DNA of 36,877 bases from Kitasatospora sp. Root107 (GCF_001424875.1 NZ_LMCT01000022.1:1-36877), one strand, 5' to 3'. Shown: positions 1-7,420, counted from the first letter of the stretch. The notes: generated by a model from the sequence alone, not told the origin. Numbers and translations: made by a program.

Positions 1-121
1 CGAAAAAGGTGATCCGTGCGTAAATGGTCAGGCACTTTCGCAGTGACCCGAACGCCAGATCTCCTCGCCCACGCGGCGGAGCCGCAAGTCAGCAGAGCCC
101 CGAGCCCCTGGATAGTGCAAC
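1..121. repeat. Dispersed repeat copy A (right part)
   Basis: Positions 6-40 match positions 8751-8785 with one mismatch. Positions 41-68 also match the following bases there, and the right end (CCCCGAGCCCCTGG, then GTGCAAC after two or three variable bases) recurs at 8820-8841. Copy A carries about 25 extra bases (roughly 69-95) absent from the other copy. The left end lies outside the window. No coding potential is visible. The element stops about 10 nt before the Shine-Dalgarno of the next gene. Confidence 0.8.
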
Positions 122-136
122 TTGACGAGGAGTGAG

Positions 137-748
137 ATGAGCCTGTGGATCGTCGGGGCCGGCGGTGTCGGCCGGGAGGCGTTGGACACCGCGCTCGCGG
201 CCGGTGTCCCGGTGACCGGGTTTCTGGACGACCGGGCGCAGGGCGGCACCGTGCGCGGGTTGCCGGTGCGGGCACCGAAGGAGCTCGCCGCCGGGGCGGA
301 GTACCTGATCGGGATCGCCGATCCGGCGGTGCGGGCCCGGCTGGCCGCGTTGCTGGACGGCCTCGGTGGGCGGGCGGTGACGCTGGTGCACCCGAGGGCG
401 ATCATCGCGCCGGAGACCGAACTCGGCCCCGGCTGCCTGGTGATGGGCGGCGCGTACGTCTCCAGCAGCGTCCGGATCGGCGCGCACAGCCAGGTGCACT
501 ACAATGCGACGGTCGGCCACGACACGGTGCTGGCCGACCTGGTGACGGTCTATCCGGGCGGCAACGTGTCCGGTTCGGTGCACGCGGAGCAGGGCGCCAC
601 GGTCGGCAGCAACGCCGTGGTGCTGCAAGGCCGCCGCCTGGGCCGGTACGCCTTCGTCGGCGCTGCCGCCGTGGTCACCCGGGACGTGCCGGCGGCCGGC
701 ACGGTGGTCGGCTCCCCGGCCCGGCCGATGGCCCCTCGGGGAGACTGA
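137..748 (+). CDS. NeuD/PglD-type sugar O-/N-acyltransferase
   Basis: Predicted acetyl-CoA-dependent acyltransferase of 203 aa in the left-handed beta-helix family, acting on a nucleotide sugar or related cytoplasmic substrate. The N-terminal 80 residues look like the PglD_N Rossmann-like domain (IVGAGGVGREAL at residues 4-15). Hexapeptide repeats follow from about residue 95 to 195, including VGHDTV with the His usually used as catalytic base and the closing VVGSPARP. The ATG at 137 is preferred over an upstream TTG at 122 because GAGGAG sits 5-10 nt before it. It stands alone between a repeat element and a convergent gene, so the sugar it modifies cannot be told from context. The epimerase at 4030-4959 could belong to the same sugar pathway, but that is only inference. 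Confidence 0.8.
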   Translation: MSLWIVGAGGVGREALDTALAAGVPVTGFLDDRAQGGTVRGLPVRAPKELAAGAEYLIGIADPAVRARLAALLDGLGGRAVTLVHPRAIIAPETELGPGCLVMGGAYVSSSVRIGAHSQVHYNATVGHDTVLADLVTVYPGGNVSGSVHAEQGATVGSNAVVLQGRRLGRYAFVGAAAVVTRDVPAAGTVVGSPARPMAPRGD

Positions 749-749
749 C

Positions 750-3473
750 TCAGGGCTCGCCGAGCAGGCGCTCGGCCTCCCGCAACTCGGGGATCAGCGC
801 CTGGAGTTCTGGGTCCACCTCGCCCTCCGCCAGACCGTCGGCCAGCTGGGTCAGCACCGACCGGGCCTTCGGCAGGTCGCCGACGGCGGCCAGGCAGACG
901 GCGGCGTTCATCCAGACGTCCACGGCCTCCGCGAGCCCCTGCCCGCCGTACTGGTAGGCATGGCCCAGGTCGACCAGCAGCGCGGCGTCGCCCTCCTGGA
1001 CCGCCAGGGCGGCCGAGTGGTCCAGCAACTCCTTGGCCCGGTCCGGCTGTTCCAGCCGGTGGAAGGCGCGGCCGAGCTGGAGCCAGGCGCGGGCGGTCAG
1101 CCAGTGGTCGGCGTTCATGGCGGCGGACAGCTCGACGATCTTCAGGACCGCGACCGCCTCGGCCGACTCACCCGCCGCGATCAGTGCCTTGCCGAGCCGG
1201 AGCCGGGTGGTCGTCATGGCCAGTACGTTCTCCAGCGCCTCGTAGCGGTGGAGCGCCGCACGCAGCGCGGTCACCGCCTCGCCCGGCCGGTCGAGCTCCA
1301 ACAGGGCGTCGGCGACGCCCCGTTCGGCCTCGGCCTGGACGTCCTGGTGCGACTGCGGCAGCAGCGCCCGGAACTCCTCCAGGGCCTGCTCCGGCTGTCC
1401 AGCCGCGCGCAGACTGTGGCCCAGCCGCAGCCGGGCGGTGGCCAGTGCGTCGGCGTGCTCCGGCCCGGTGAGCAGCGAGACGGCCTGCCGCTGTGCGGTC
1501 AGGGCGTCGTCGTCCCGCTCCAGGTCGCTCAGCGCCTGCCCGAGGTGGGAGAGCGCCCGGGCCTCGCCGAACGCGTCCAGGTCGGCCCGGGACAGTGCAG
1601 CGGCCTCCTCGAAGCAGCCGACGGCCTCGGCCGGCCGGTGGCAGCTGATCAGCGCATGCCCGAGCCCGTTCAGCGCGTCCCGGAGCAGTCGGCCGGACTG
1701 CACCTGCTCCGCCACCTCCGGGGCCGGCCCGGCGGTGGGCAGCTGCCGGGCGGTCAGCACGGCGACGTGGGCGATCAGCAGCGCATCCTCGGGCAGGTGC
1801 CGCCGCTCGAAGTAGGTCGCCAGGTCACGGCAGAGCTGCATCCGCAGATCCGGCGGCCCGGCACCGATGGCCAGCAGGGCGGCGGCCGGCCAGTGGTCGT
1901 CCAGCCATTGCAGGGCCGTGGCCCGGAGCACCGGGACCGGCCGCCCGGCCCGGGGCGCGGTGGCGGTCAGATCCAGGACGGCGCCGTGCAGGTGCCGCAC
2001 CTGACGCAGCACCAACCGGGTCAGCGCCTCCTGATGGTCCGTTCCCTCCGCAGCGAGCCCGTGCAGGAACAGGTGGGTCAGCCGGGGCAGCTGCCAGCGC
2101 CCCTCCTGGTGTCCGCTGCCCTCCACCAGATGGGCCTTGACCAGCGCCCGCAGCAGCCGCCGGGTGGCGTTCTCCGAGGAGCCGTTCAACGCGGCGGCGT
2201 CGGCGGTGCTGACCGGGAAGCCGGGCAGGGCGAGCAGGCGGAGCAGCCTGGCCTGGTCCTCCGGCAGGTGACGGTACGACAGCTCGATGACGGTCCGCAG
2301 GGTCTCCTGGTCGTCCGCGATGTCGTCGAGCCGGGTCCGGAAGTCGGCCAGCTCGGCCACCAGCTGACCGAGTGACAGTTCCTCGTCCTGGGCGATCAGG
2401 GCACCGACCATCACCAGCGCCCGCGGCAGGTGCTGGCAGAAGGAGGAGAGCTGCTCGGCCGCCACCGGATCCCGCTCGAAGCGGCTGTCGCACCGGCCCA
2501 GCAGGGTCCGGACGGTCAGTTTCAGCATCTCCAGCGCTGTCTGCCGGTCGAGTGCGGTCAGCTCCAGCACCTGCGCACCGGGCAGGGCGAAGGAGTTCCG
2601 CGAGGTGACCAGCACCCGGGTCCGGCCGTCGCCCGGCAGCAGCGGGCCGACCTGTCCGACCGAGGCGGCATTGTCGAGCAGCACCAGCACGGCCTTCCCC
2701 CCGGCCGCCCGCTCGGCCAGCATCGACCGGTAGAGCTGCTCCCGCTCCGGCTGCCCGGTGGGGAGGTCGCTCTCGCGCACGCCGAGTGCCACCAGCAGCA
2801 CACCGAGCGCCTGGGCCGGCTGCAGACTCCGGTCCGGCCGGTAGCCCTGCAGGTCGACGAACAGCTCGCCGCCCGGGAACAGCTGCCGGTCCCGGGCCCG
2901 GCGTGCGGCCTGCAGGGCCAGCTCGGTCTTGCCGACCCCGCCGGGCCCGGTCACCAGCACCACCGAAGCGGGGTCCGGTACCGGCTCGGGCCCGTCCGCC
3001 GCCGGGGTGGCCGCGCCCGGCGCCTCGACCAGGACGTGCGGCAGCGGCAGCAGCTGACCCGACGGGCTCCGGCGGGCGAACATCCGGAAGTTGTCCGGGA
3101 CCGGGACGAACCGGCCGTCCGGGGTGCTCAGCCGCCAGGTCAGTTCGGAGCCGTCGTCGTTCGGTCGGTTCGGTGACCACGGCTCCAACCCACGGGCCGC
3201 CGCCAGCTCCTCCAGGGTCTGTTCGGGCTCCGGCTCCGGCTCCGGCCCGGTGCCCGGTGGCTCGATCCGGTCCGGCGTGAGCAGGTCCAGCAGCGTGCTC
3301 AGCTCGTCCTGTCGTCCGGCGAAATTCGGACTGTGGGCGGGCAGCCCGGACTTCACGGGGCGGCCGGTCGGTACGGCGGAGATGGTGAGCCGGTCGATCC
3401 GGCCGGCCTGGATCACGTTCCTGGCCTTGGACAGACCCGTGATCAGGTTCCGGATCGAGTCCTGGGAGGTCAT
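750..3473 (-). CDS. STAND ATPase: NB-ARC domain with C-terminal TPR repeats
   Basis: A 907-aa cytoplasmic signal-transduction ATPase. Residues 1-35 contain a short motif (NVIQAGRIDRLTISA) resembling the NVVQAG-type strand found near the N-terminus of other actinobacterial NB-ARC proteins. 'FAGRQDEL' follows, then an acidic Pro-Glu stretch and a linker of about 70 residues. The P-loop GPGGVGKT is near residues 175-183, Walker B (AVLVLLDNA) near 263-269, and RVLVTSR and QHLPRALVMVGALI are the sensor and GLPL-like motifs. Tandem TPR-like helices fill roughly residues 600-890. No toxin, nuclease or DNA-binding effector domain is recognisable. The start at 3473 has GAGGTG just upstream and is only 30 nt from the divergent Nudix gene. 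Role unknown: it could be a regulator or a sensor in defence. Confidence 0.82.
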   Translation of the reverse strand: MTSQDSIRNLITGLSKARNVIQAGRIDRLTISAVPTGRPVKSGLPAHSPNFAGRQDELSTLLDLLTPDRIEPPGTGPEPEPEPEQTLEELAAARGLEPWSPNRPNDDGSELTWRLSTPDGRFVPVPDNFRMFARRSPSGQLLPLPHVLVEAPGAATPAADGPEPVPDPASVVLVTGPGGVGKTELALQAARRARDRQLFPGGELFVDLQGYRPDRSLQPAQALGVLLVALGVRESDLPTGQPEREQLYRSMLAERAAGGKAVLVLLDNAASVGQVGPLLPGDGRTRVLVTSRNSFALPGAQVLELTALDRQTALEMLKLTVRTLLGRCDSRFERDPVAAEQLSSFCQHLPRALVMVGALIAQDEELSLGQLVAELADFRTRLDDIADDQETLRTVIELSYRHLPEDQARLLRLLALPGFPVSTADAAALNGSSENATRRLLRALVKAHLVEGSGHQEGRWQLPRLTHLFLHGLAAEGTDHQEALTRLVLRQVRHLHGAVLDLTATAPRAGRPVPVLRATALQWLDDHWPAAALLAIGAGPPDLRMQLCRDLATYFERRHLPEDALLIAHVAVLTARQLPTAGPAPEVAEQVQSGRLLRDALNGLGHALISCHRPAEAVGCFEEAAALSRADLDAFGEARALSHLGQALSDLERDDDALTAQRQAVSLLTGPEHADALATARLRLGHSLRAAGQPEQALEEFRALLPQSHQDVQAEAERGVADALLELDRPGEAVTALRAALHRYEALENVLAMTTTRLRLGKALIAAGESAEAVAVLKIVELSAAMNADHWLTARAWLQLGRAFHRLEQPDRAKELLDHSAALAVQEGDAALLVDLGHAYQYGGQGLAEAVDVWMNAAVCLAAVGDLPKARSVLTQLADGLAEGEVDPELQALIPELREAERLLGEP

Positions 3474-3491
3474 CGGCACCTCGCGAACGCA

Positions 3492-3497
3492 TAGGGT
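3492..3497 (+). promoter_or_regulatory. -10 box of a leaderless transcript (Nudix gene)
   Basis: TAGGGT ends 6 nt before the ATG at 3504. A TANNNT box 6-8 nt before a start codon, with no Shine-Dalgarno, is the common streptomycete leaderless arrangement. No clear -35 is seen. Confidence 0.5.
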
Positions 3498-3503
3498 CGG
3501 GCC

Positions 3504-3998
3504 ATGGCCATTCCTTCCTTCCTGGCGGAGCTGCGCTCCGTCGTCGGCACCCGTCCGCTCTGGCTCTCCGGCGTGGGGGCGGTGGTCCGGGACGAGCAGG
3601 GCCGGGTGCTGCTCAACCGCCGCTCCGACTCCGGTCGTTGGTCGATCGTCGGCGGCATCCTCGACCCGGGGGAGCAGCCCGCCGACGGGCTGGTCAGGGA
3701 GGTGTTCGAGGAGACCGGTCTGGTGGTCGAGCCGGAGGCACTGGCCTCGGTGACCGTCTCGCCGCTGCTCAGCTACCCGAACGGGGACCAGGCCCAGTAC
3801 CTCGACCTGACCTTCCGCTGCCGCCAGGTCTCCGGCGACGCCCGGGTGAACGACGACGAGTCGCTGGAGGTGGCCTGGTTCGCCCCGACCGAGCTGCCCG
3901 AGCTGGACGACTACGCCCGCTACCGGCTGGAACTGGCCCTGGCGGGGAAGGCCGAGACGGTGTTCTCCTTCACCCCGCCGACGGGCGACCCGGCCTGA
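3504..3998 (+). CDS. Nudix hydrolase
   Basis: Predicted Mg-dependent pyrophosphohydrolase of 164 aa acting on a nucleoside diphosphate linked to another moiety; the substrate cannot be assigned. The complete Nudix box GX5EX7REVxEETGL occupies residues 51-73 (G51, E57, R65, E66, E69, E70, G72). The preceding GAVVRDEQGRVLLNRRSDSG is the usual first strand and loop of the fold. The gene appears leaderless. It is divergent from the STAND ATPase with 30 nt between start codons and convergent with the epimerase downstream. Confidence 0.9.
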   Translation: MAIPSFLAELRSVVGTRPLWLSGVGAVVRDEQGRVLLNRRSDSGRWSIVGGILDPGEQPADGLVREVFEETGLVVEPEALASVTVSPLLSYPNGDQAQYLDLTFRCRQVSGDARVNDDESLEVAWFAPTELPELDDYARYRLELALAGKAETVFSFTPPTGDPA

Positions 3999-4029
3999 TC
4001 CGGAGTCAGCGACCCGGCCCGACCGGGGA

Positions 4030-4959
4030 TCAGAGCGTCCGGAACCACTCGGCGGTGCGCTCGATGCCCTCGCGCAGCGGCACGGGTACCACCTCGGGGA
4101 ACAGCTCCCGGAGCCGGCTGTTGTCGGCCTGCGAGTCGCGGACGTCACCGGGCCGGGACTCGACGTGCTCGGCGGCCAGCGGCAGGCCGAGCACCGAGCC
4201 GATCTCGTCGATCAGTTCCAGCAGGGTGGTCCGGGTGCCGAAGGCCAGGTTCACCGGGTCGGCGTGCACCACCCGGCGGACCACCGCCTCGCTGATCACC
4301 TGGGTGACCGTACCGACGTAGGTGAAGTCCCGGCTCTGGCCGCCGTCCCCGTGCACGGTCAGCGGCCGCCCGGCCAGCGCCGCGTCCAGGAAGGCGGGCA
4401 GCACGGCCGCGTACGCGTGCCCGGCGGGCTGCAGCGGGCCGAACACGTTGAAGAACCGCAGCGGCAGCACGCCCAGCCCGTAGCAGTGGTGGTAGGCCGT
4501 CAGATACGCCTCGGTGGCCAGCTTGCTGACCGCGTACGGGCTCATCGGCGCCGTCCGCATGGTCTCCCGCTTGGGCAGCTCCCGGTTGGCCCCGTAGACC
4601 GAGGACGAGGACGCCGCCACCAGGTAGCCGACGCCCGCCCGGCGGGCCGCCTCCAGCACCTCCAGGGTGCCGGTGGCGTTGGCGTGGTGGCTGGCCAGCG
4701 GATCGGCCACCGAGCGCGGCACCGAGGGCAGCGCGGCCAGGTGCACCACCGCGTCGGCGCCCGCGAAGGCGTCGTCCAGCAGGGCCGGGTCCAGGATGGT
4801 GCCCTCGTGCAGGGTCACGTCCAGACCGGCCAGGTTGGCCTTGCTGCCGGTGCTGAGGTTGTCGACCACGACCACGTGGTCCACCTCGGGACGGGCCAGC
4901 AGGGCCCGGGCGAGGTTGGCTCCGATGAAACCGGCTCCGCCGGTCACGACCACCCGCAT
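4030..4959 (-). CDS. Extended SDR NAD-dependent epimerase (UDP-glucose 4-epimerase-like)
   Basis: A 309-aa extended short-chain dehydrogenase likely to epimerise or dehydrate a nucleotide sugar. The NAD-binding motif GGAGFIG is at residues 7-13, the catalytic Ser lies in AASSSSVYG, and YxxxK is Y142/K146 (SPYAVSK). PLRFFNVFGP and HGDGGQSRDFTYV are typical of the GalE/WbpP branch. The ATG at 4959 is chosen because GGGGGGAG lies about 8 nt upstream and the dinucleotide-binding fold begins at once; upstream codons in frame are not conserved-looking. No glycosyltransferase cluster surrounds it, so the substrate is open. It is on the same strand as dhaM, 130 nt downstream of it. Confidence 0.85.
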   Translation of the reverse strand: MRVVVTGGAGFIGANLARALLARPEVDHVVVVDNLSTGSKANLAGLDVTLHEGTILDPALLDDAFAGADAVVHLAALPSVPRSVADPLASHHANATGTLEVLEAARRAGVGYLVAASSSSVYGANRELPKRETMRTAPMSPYAVSKLATEAYLTAYHHCYGLGVLPLRFFNVFGPLQPAGHAYAAVLPAFLDAALAGRPLTVHGDGGQSRDFTYVGTVTQVISEAVVRRVVHADPVNLAFGTRTTLLELIDEIGSVLGLPLAAEHVESRPGDVRDSQADNSRLRELFPEVVPVPLREGIERTAEWFRTL

Positions 4960-5089
4960 GTTCAAGCTCCCCCCACCGTCGGCCCGCGGCCTCCCCGCCT
5001 CGGGCGCACTGCGCCGCATGCTATCGGCGTGACCACCGCCGACGTGCGGATCTCGTGAACTCCGGTGCGGGAAAGGAGGAATCGGGGGC

Positions 5090-5611
5090 TCAGAGCTTGC
5101 GCTGGCGGTACATCTCCTCGGCCGCGTCCAGCACCGCCGCCAGGTCCCCGCCCGCGCTGGCGGTGGCCACCGCCGCCACCGCCCCCTCCACGAACGGGGC
5201 GTCGGCCAGCCGGACCGGGAACGGCAGTCCGTGCTCGTCCGCGTCGGTCAGCAGCGCCCGGACGGTGCCGACCGCGCTGCCCAGGTCGGCCAGGACCACG
5301 ACCCCGTGCCCCTGGTCCACCCGGCGGGCCGCCGCGGCCACCAGGACCGCGCTGGTACCGAGCCCGTCCGCCAGGCTGCCCCCGGTGGCGGCCACCGCCG
5401 CCGGGTCGTCGGTCCTGGTCAGCCCGACCGCCAGTGCGGCGACCGCCTCGGCCAGCCGCTGGCTGTGCGAGACCAGCACCACGCCGACCCGCCCGAGCCC
5501 GGCCGCCCGGGGGTGCCGCGGAACCTCGGGATCCGGCTCGCCGGGGTGCGGCGCGGACGGGGCCTGTGAGATGGGAATCACATCGGCCCGGGAGTCCTCC
5601 CGGCGTTCCAT
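5090..5611 (-). CDS. dhaM: PTS-dependent dihydroxyacetone kinase phosphoryl carrier DhaM
   Basis: A 173-aa protein with an EIIA-mannose-type domain. In the PTS-linked dihydroxyacetone kinase, DhaM passes phosphate from HPr to the ADP bound in DhaL. GVVLVSHSQRLAE places the phosphorylated His at residue 49; VVVLADLGSAVGTVRALL and FVEGAVAAVATASAGGDL are family motifs. About 37 N-terminal residues, rich in Pro and charge, precede the domain and may be a flexible extension. The ATG at 5611 has GAGGAG 5 nt upstream. No dhaK or dhaL is in the window, so this copy is separated from its usual partners here. Confidence 0.83.
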   Translation of the reverse strand: MERREDSRADVIPISQAPSAPHPGEPDPEVPRHPRAAGLGRVGVVLVSHSQRLAEAVAALAVGLTRTDDPAAVAATGGSLADGLGTSAVLVAAAARRVDQGHGVVVLADLGSAVGTVRALLTDADEHGLPFPVRLADAPFVEGAVAAVATASAGGDLAAVLDAAEEMYRQRKL

Positions 5612-5818
5612 GACTGCTCCTCGGGGCCTCTGCGGTACACGGTCTGACGGGACGTCTTCTGACGGGGCGTGGAACAACACTCTCGCAGCCGTACCCCGGT
5701 CGCGACCGGATCCGCCCGGCCCTAGCACAGCACGTGTCGCAGGCGGGGCGGAACGACTTATCCGGCCCCGTGTGGAGGGGCGAAAGCGGCAAGCCGGTGC
5801 AGGCCGGGCCCGGCTGAC

Positions 5819-5824
5819 TAGGCT
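5819..5824 (+). promoter_or_regulatory. Putative -10 box for the DUF397 gene
   Basis: TAGGCT lies 30 nt before the GTG at 5855 and leaves room for a short leader containing the GGGAGGAG ribosome binding site at 5841-5848. The -35 is unclear. Confidence 0.35.
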
Positions 5825-5854
5825 GGGGCCACGTTCGACAGGGAGGAGCATCCA

Positions 5855-6118
5855 GTGGCGGCCGACAGTGGCACCAGTGTGGCGAGCGAGACCGGGGCGG
5901 CGGCCCAGGGATGGGGCCCGAAGCCGGAGCTGGACCTCACCGGGGCGGAGTGGCTCTCCAGCGACCAGGGCGACGGCGCAGTACAGATCGCCTTCGTCGG
6001 CGAGTACATCGCGATGCGGGACGGGCGGGAGCCGGACGGGCCGGTGCTGGTCTTCACGCCGGCCGAGTGGCGGGCGTTCGTTCTTGGGGCGCGGGACGGC
6101 GAGTTCGACCCACGCTGA
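5855..6118 (+). CDS. DUF397 domain protein
   Basis: An 87-aa protein with one DUF397 domain, recognisable from W-S-S (LTGAEWLSS), a central VQIAFVGEYIAMRD strand pair and the C-terminal PDGPVLVFTPAEWRAFV plus GEFD. DUF397 proteins in Streptomyces commonly sit next to an XRE-type regulator (BldB/WhiJ-like systems) and act in developmental control. No such partner flanks this one, so it is an orphan copy. The GTG start has a strong Shine-Dalgarno. The usual Cys in the central 'CVEVA' strand is replaced (VQIA), so this is a divergent member. Confidence 0.85.
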   Translation: MAADSGTSVASETGAAAQGWGPKPELDLTGAEWLSSDQGDGAVQIAFVGEYIAMRDGREPDGPVLVFTPAEWRAFVLGARDGEFDPR

Positions 6119-6185
6119 CTCCTACTTCGTCAGCTCGGCGGGACGGCAGTCGGCACCGGAAAGAAATCTGATGGTCCGATAGTCG

Positions 6186-6215
6186 TTGACTGTTCGACAA
6201 GTAACGGCCCACAGT
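6186..6215 (+). promoter_or_regulatory. Putative sigma70-type promoter before the hairpin region
   Basis: TTGACT (6186-6191) and CACAGT (6210-6215) are separated by 18 nt and predict a transcript start near 6222. No open reading frame follows; instead hairpins begin at 6230. Confidence 0.4.
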
Positions 6216-6221
6216 AAGAAG

Positions 6222-6480
6222 CAGACAGACGCCGTGCCCAACGCCCCCACGCGTCCAGGCACGGCGCCTGCTGTGCGGTCCGGGCACAAGTGCCGGACCC
6301 CCTCCCGAGGTAGAACCCCGGACGCACCAGGGTGCGCCGTCGCCGGGAGGCGTGGCTTCGGCTCCGAGAGCGACTCGGAGACCGGTGCCGGGTTCCCGGG
6401 ATCCGCACGCCCCCACGCGGCGGTGTCCCGGGCAGGTTCACGAGCTGCGACGGGCCGGGGCCCCGCGAACCTGGTCTATG
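6222..6480 (+). ncRNA. Candidate structured non-coding RNA, class unknown
   Basis: Six inverted repeats follow one another without a convincing open reading frame: 6230-6238 with 6258-6266 (9 bp), 6278-6298 (9 bp with one bulge, loop AA), 6301-6307 with 6344-6350 (7 bp enclosing a smaller hairpin), 6362-6368 with 6374-6380 (7 bp, loop AGCGA), 6349-6354 with 6406-6411 (competes in part with the third stem), and 6433-6439 with 6467-6473 (7 bp). High GC makes chance hairpins common, but the density and the promoter just upstream are notable. It does not match what I know of tmRNA, RNase P RNA, SRP RNA or 6C RNA. The ends are guesses. Confidence 0.35.
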
Positions 6481-6678
6481 GGTGTTGTGTGTGCTGCTCT
6501 GCGCCTGACGCTACTCGACGGTCGGTGGACAGCGGAAAGTGCCTGTGCAGGTGACTCGGGTGTCGCACGACGATGTGCATGAGGGAACGCACACGCGGGC
6601 GCGCTGCGACAACACCGCCCCCCGGTGGATCGAGCCCACAGCGGCTGTCGTGCTGAACCGAACGTAGCCCGGACGGTT

Positions 6679-6705
6679 GCTCAGAGTCAACATTGGTCTC
6701 TGAGC
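6679..6705 (+). promoter_or_regulatory. Perfect 8-bp stem-loop upstream of the 6772 gene
   Basis: GCTCAGAG (6679-6686) and CTCTGAGC (6698-6705) flank the 11-nt AT-rich loop TCAACATTGGT, ending 66 nt before the start codon. It could be an operator or a terminator for transcription coming from 6222. The rest of 6481-6771 shows nothing I can name. Confidence 0.35.
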
Positions 6706-6759
6706 GTGGATCTCGCTCGGGGCACCCACCCGCCCCGTGAGCAGGGCGTGACCGCACCG

Positions 6760-6765
6760 TACGAT
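6760..6765 (+). promoter_or_regulatory. -10 box of a leaderless transcript
   Basis: TACGAT ends 6 nt before the ATG at 6772, and there is no Shine-Dalgarno. Confidence 0.45.
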
Positions 6766-6771
6766 GGTGTC

Positions 6772-7266
6772 ATGTCATTTCTCCGCCGCCGCTCCGGCTC
6801 TCCCGCGGGACCGGACTTCGACGTGCTCGCGATGGACCCGGGCGACTGGCCGGGCGACTTCGGCGCCATGATGATGAGCGGCCCGGACGGCTCCTGTCAG
6901 GGCATCTTCCTGCGGTACGACCTGTTCGGCGGTCGTGGCCCCGCGATGTTCATCGGGAATCTGCCCGAGGGATCGCCGGCCCGGGACGCCGAGGACGGCG
7001 TCCCGTTCGAGATCCGCCAGCTGCTCACCGCGCTGGAGCACGAGGAGCCGGTCGAGTTCGTCTCGGCCGAGGACTTTCCGGTCATGCTCGGCGACGACCT
7101 GCTGATCGTCCGGAAGGTCAAGGTCAGCGAGGAGCGGGTGTTCTGCGCCCAGTTCGGCCGCAGCGACGGCGTCCAGGTCACCATCGCCTCCTGGGACCGG
7201 CCGATTGCGGACGATCTCTACCAGTTGCTCAAGCCGCTCCCGGCGGACATGTTCCAGCAGGGCTGA
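6772..7266 (+). CDS. Conserved actinobacterial protein of unknown function
   Basis: A 164-aa soluble acidic protein. It begins with a basic MSFLRRRSG patch, followed by FDVLAMDPGDWPG, a central FLRYDLFGGRGPAMFIGNLPEGSPA segment and a C-terminal SWDRPIADDLYQLLKPLP. I recall near-identical proteins across Streptomyces, but no function is known to me and no catalytic motif is evident. Alternating hydrophobic strands suggest an alpha/beta fold. The gene looks leaderless and stands alone, after the structured non-coding stretch and before the sulfur-type leader peptide unit. Confidence 0.8.
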   Translation: MSFLRRRSGSPAGPDFDVLAMDPGDWPGDFGAMMMSGPDGSCQGIFLRYDLFGGRGPAMFIGNLPEGSPARDAEDGVPFEIRQLLTALEHEEPVEFVSAEDFPVMLGDDLLIVRKVKVSEERVFCAQFGRSDGVQVTIASWDRPIADDLYQLLKPLPADMFQQG

Positions 7267-7284
7267 TTTCCGGCCAGACTCTGC

Positions 7285-7314
7285 TTGACGGTATTGATCA
7301 ACGCTTCGTACAGT
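7285..7314 (+). promoter_or_regulatory. Promoter of the leader peptide / SfnB-like unit
   Basis: TTGACG (7285-7290) and TACAGT (7309-7314) with an 18-nt spacer. The -10 ends 7 nt before the leader peptide ATG, so the transcript probably starts at or beside that codon. The spacer contains the palindrome TTGATCAA (7294-7301). Confidence 0.6.
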
Positions 7315-7321
7315 CACCAGC

Positions 7322-7405
7322 ATGTCGTGTCCTCGCCTGCTGCTGACCCGGCGCAGCTATCTCGATCTGCGGCGTACCGCGAGCGCGGCGTGTCCGGGCC
7401 GCTGA
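7322..7405 (+). CDS. Cys-containing regulatory leader peptide
   Basis: A 27-codon open reading frame, too short for usual gene finders, starting with ATG 7 nt after the -10 box and therefore probably leaderless. Its central part, LLLTRRSYLDLRRTASAAC, fits the actinobacterial leader peptide pattern RxxLDLxRxxSAxC, found upstream of sulfate, sulfonate and cysteine metabolism genes. By analogy, ribosome behaviour at the Cys codons would report cysteine supply to the downstream gene. It ends 145 nt before the SfnB-like start, and the palindrome GGAGTCGACTCC lies 4 nt after its stop codon. Confidence 0.7.
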   Translation: MSCPRLLLTRRSYLDLRRTASAACPGR

Positions 7406-7408
7406 GGG

Positions 7409-7420
7409 GGAGTCGACTCC
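7409..7420 (+). promoter_or_regulatory. Palindrome after the leader peptide, possible attenuator arm
   Basis: GGAGTCGACTCC is a perfect 12-bp palindrome directly after the leader stop codon, followed by the GC-rich inverted segment GGCGGCCCGCC (7424-7434). These could form alternative pairings in the 145-nt leader before the SfnB-like gene. No U-tract is present. Confidence 0.3.

Noticed and set aside
6230..6298. 6C RNA or another known actinobacterial RNA
   Set aside because: The first loop has a run of five Cs but the second does not, and the tmRNA, RNase P RNA and SRP RNA hallmarks are absent.
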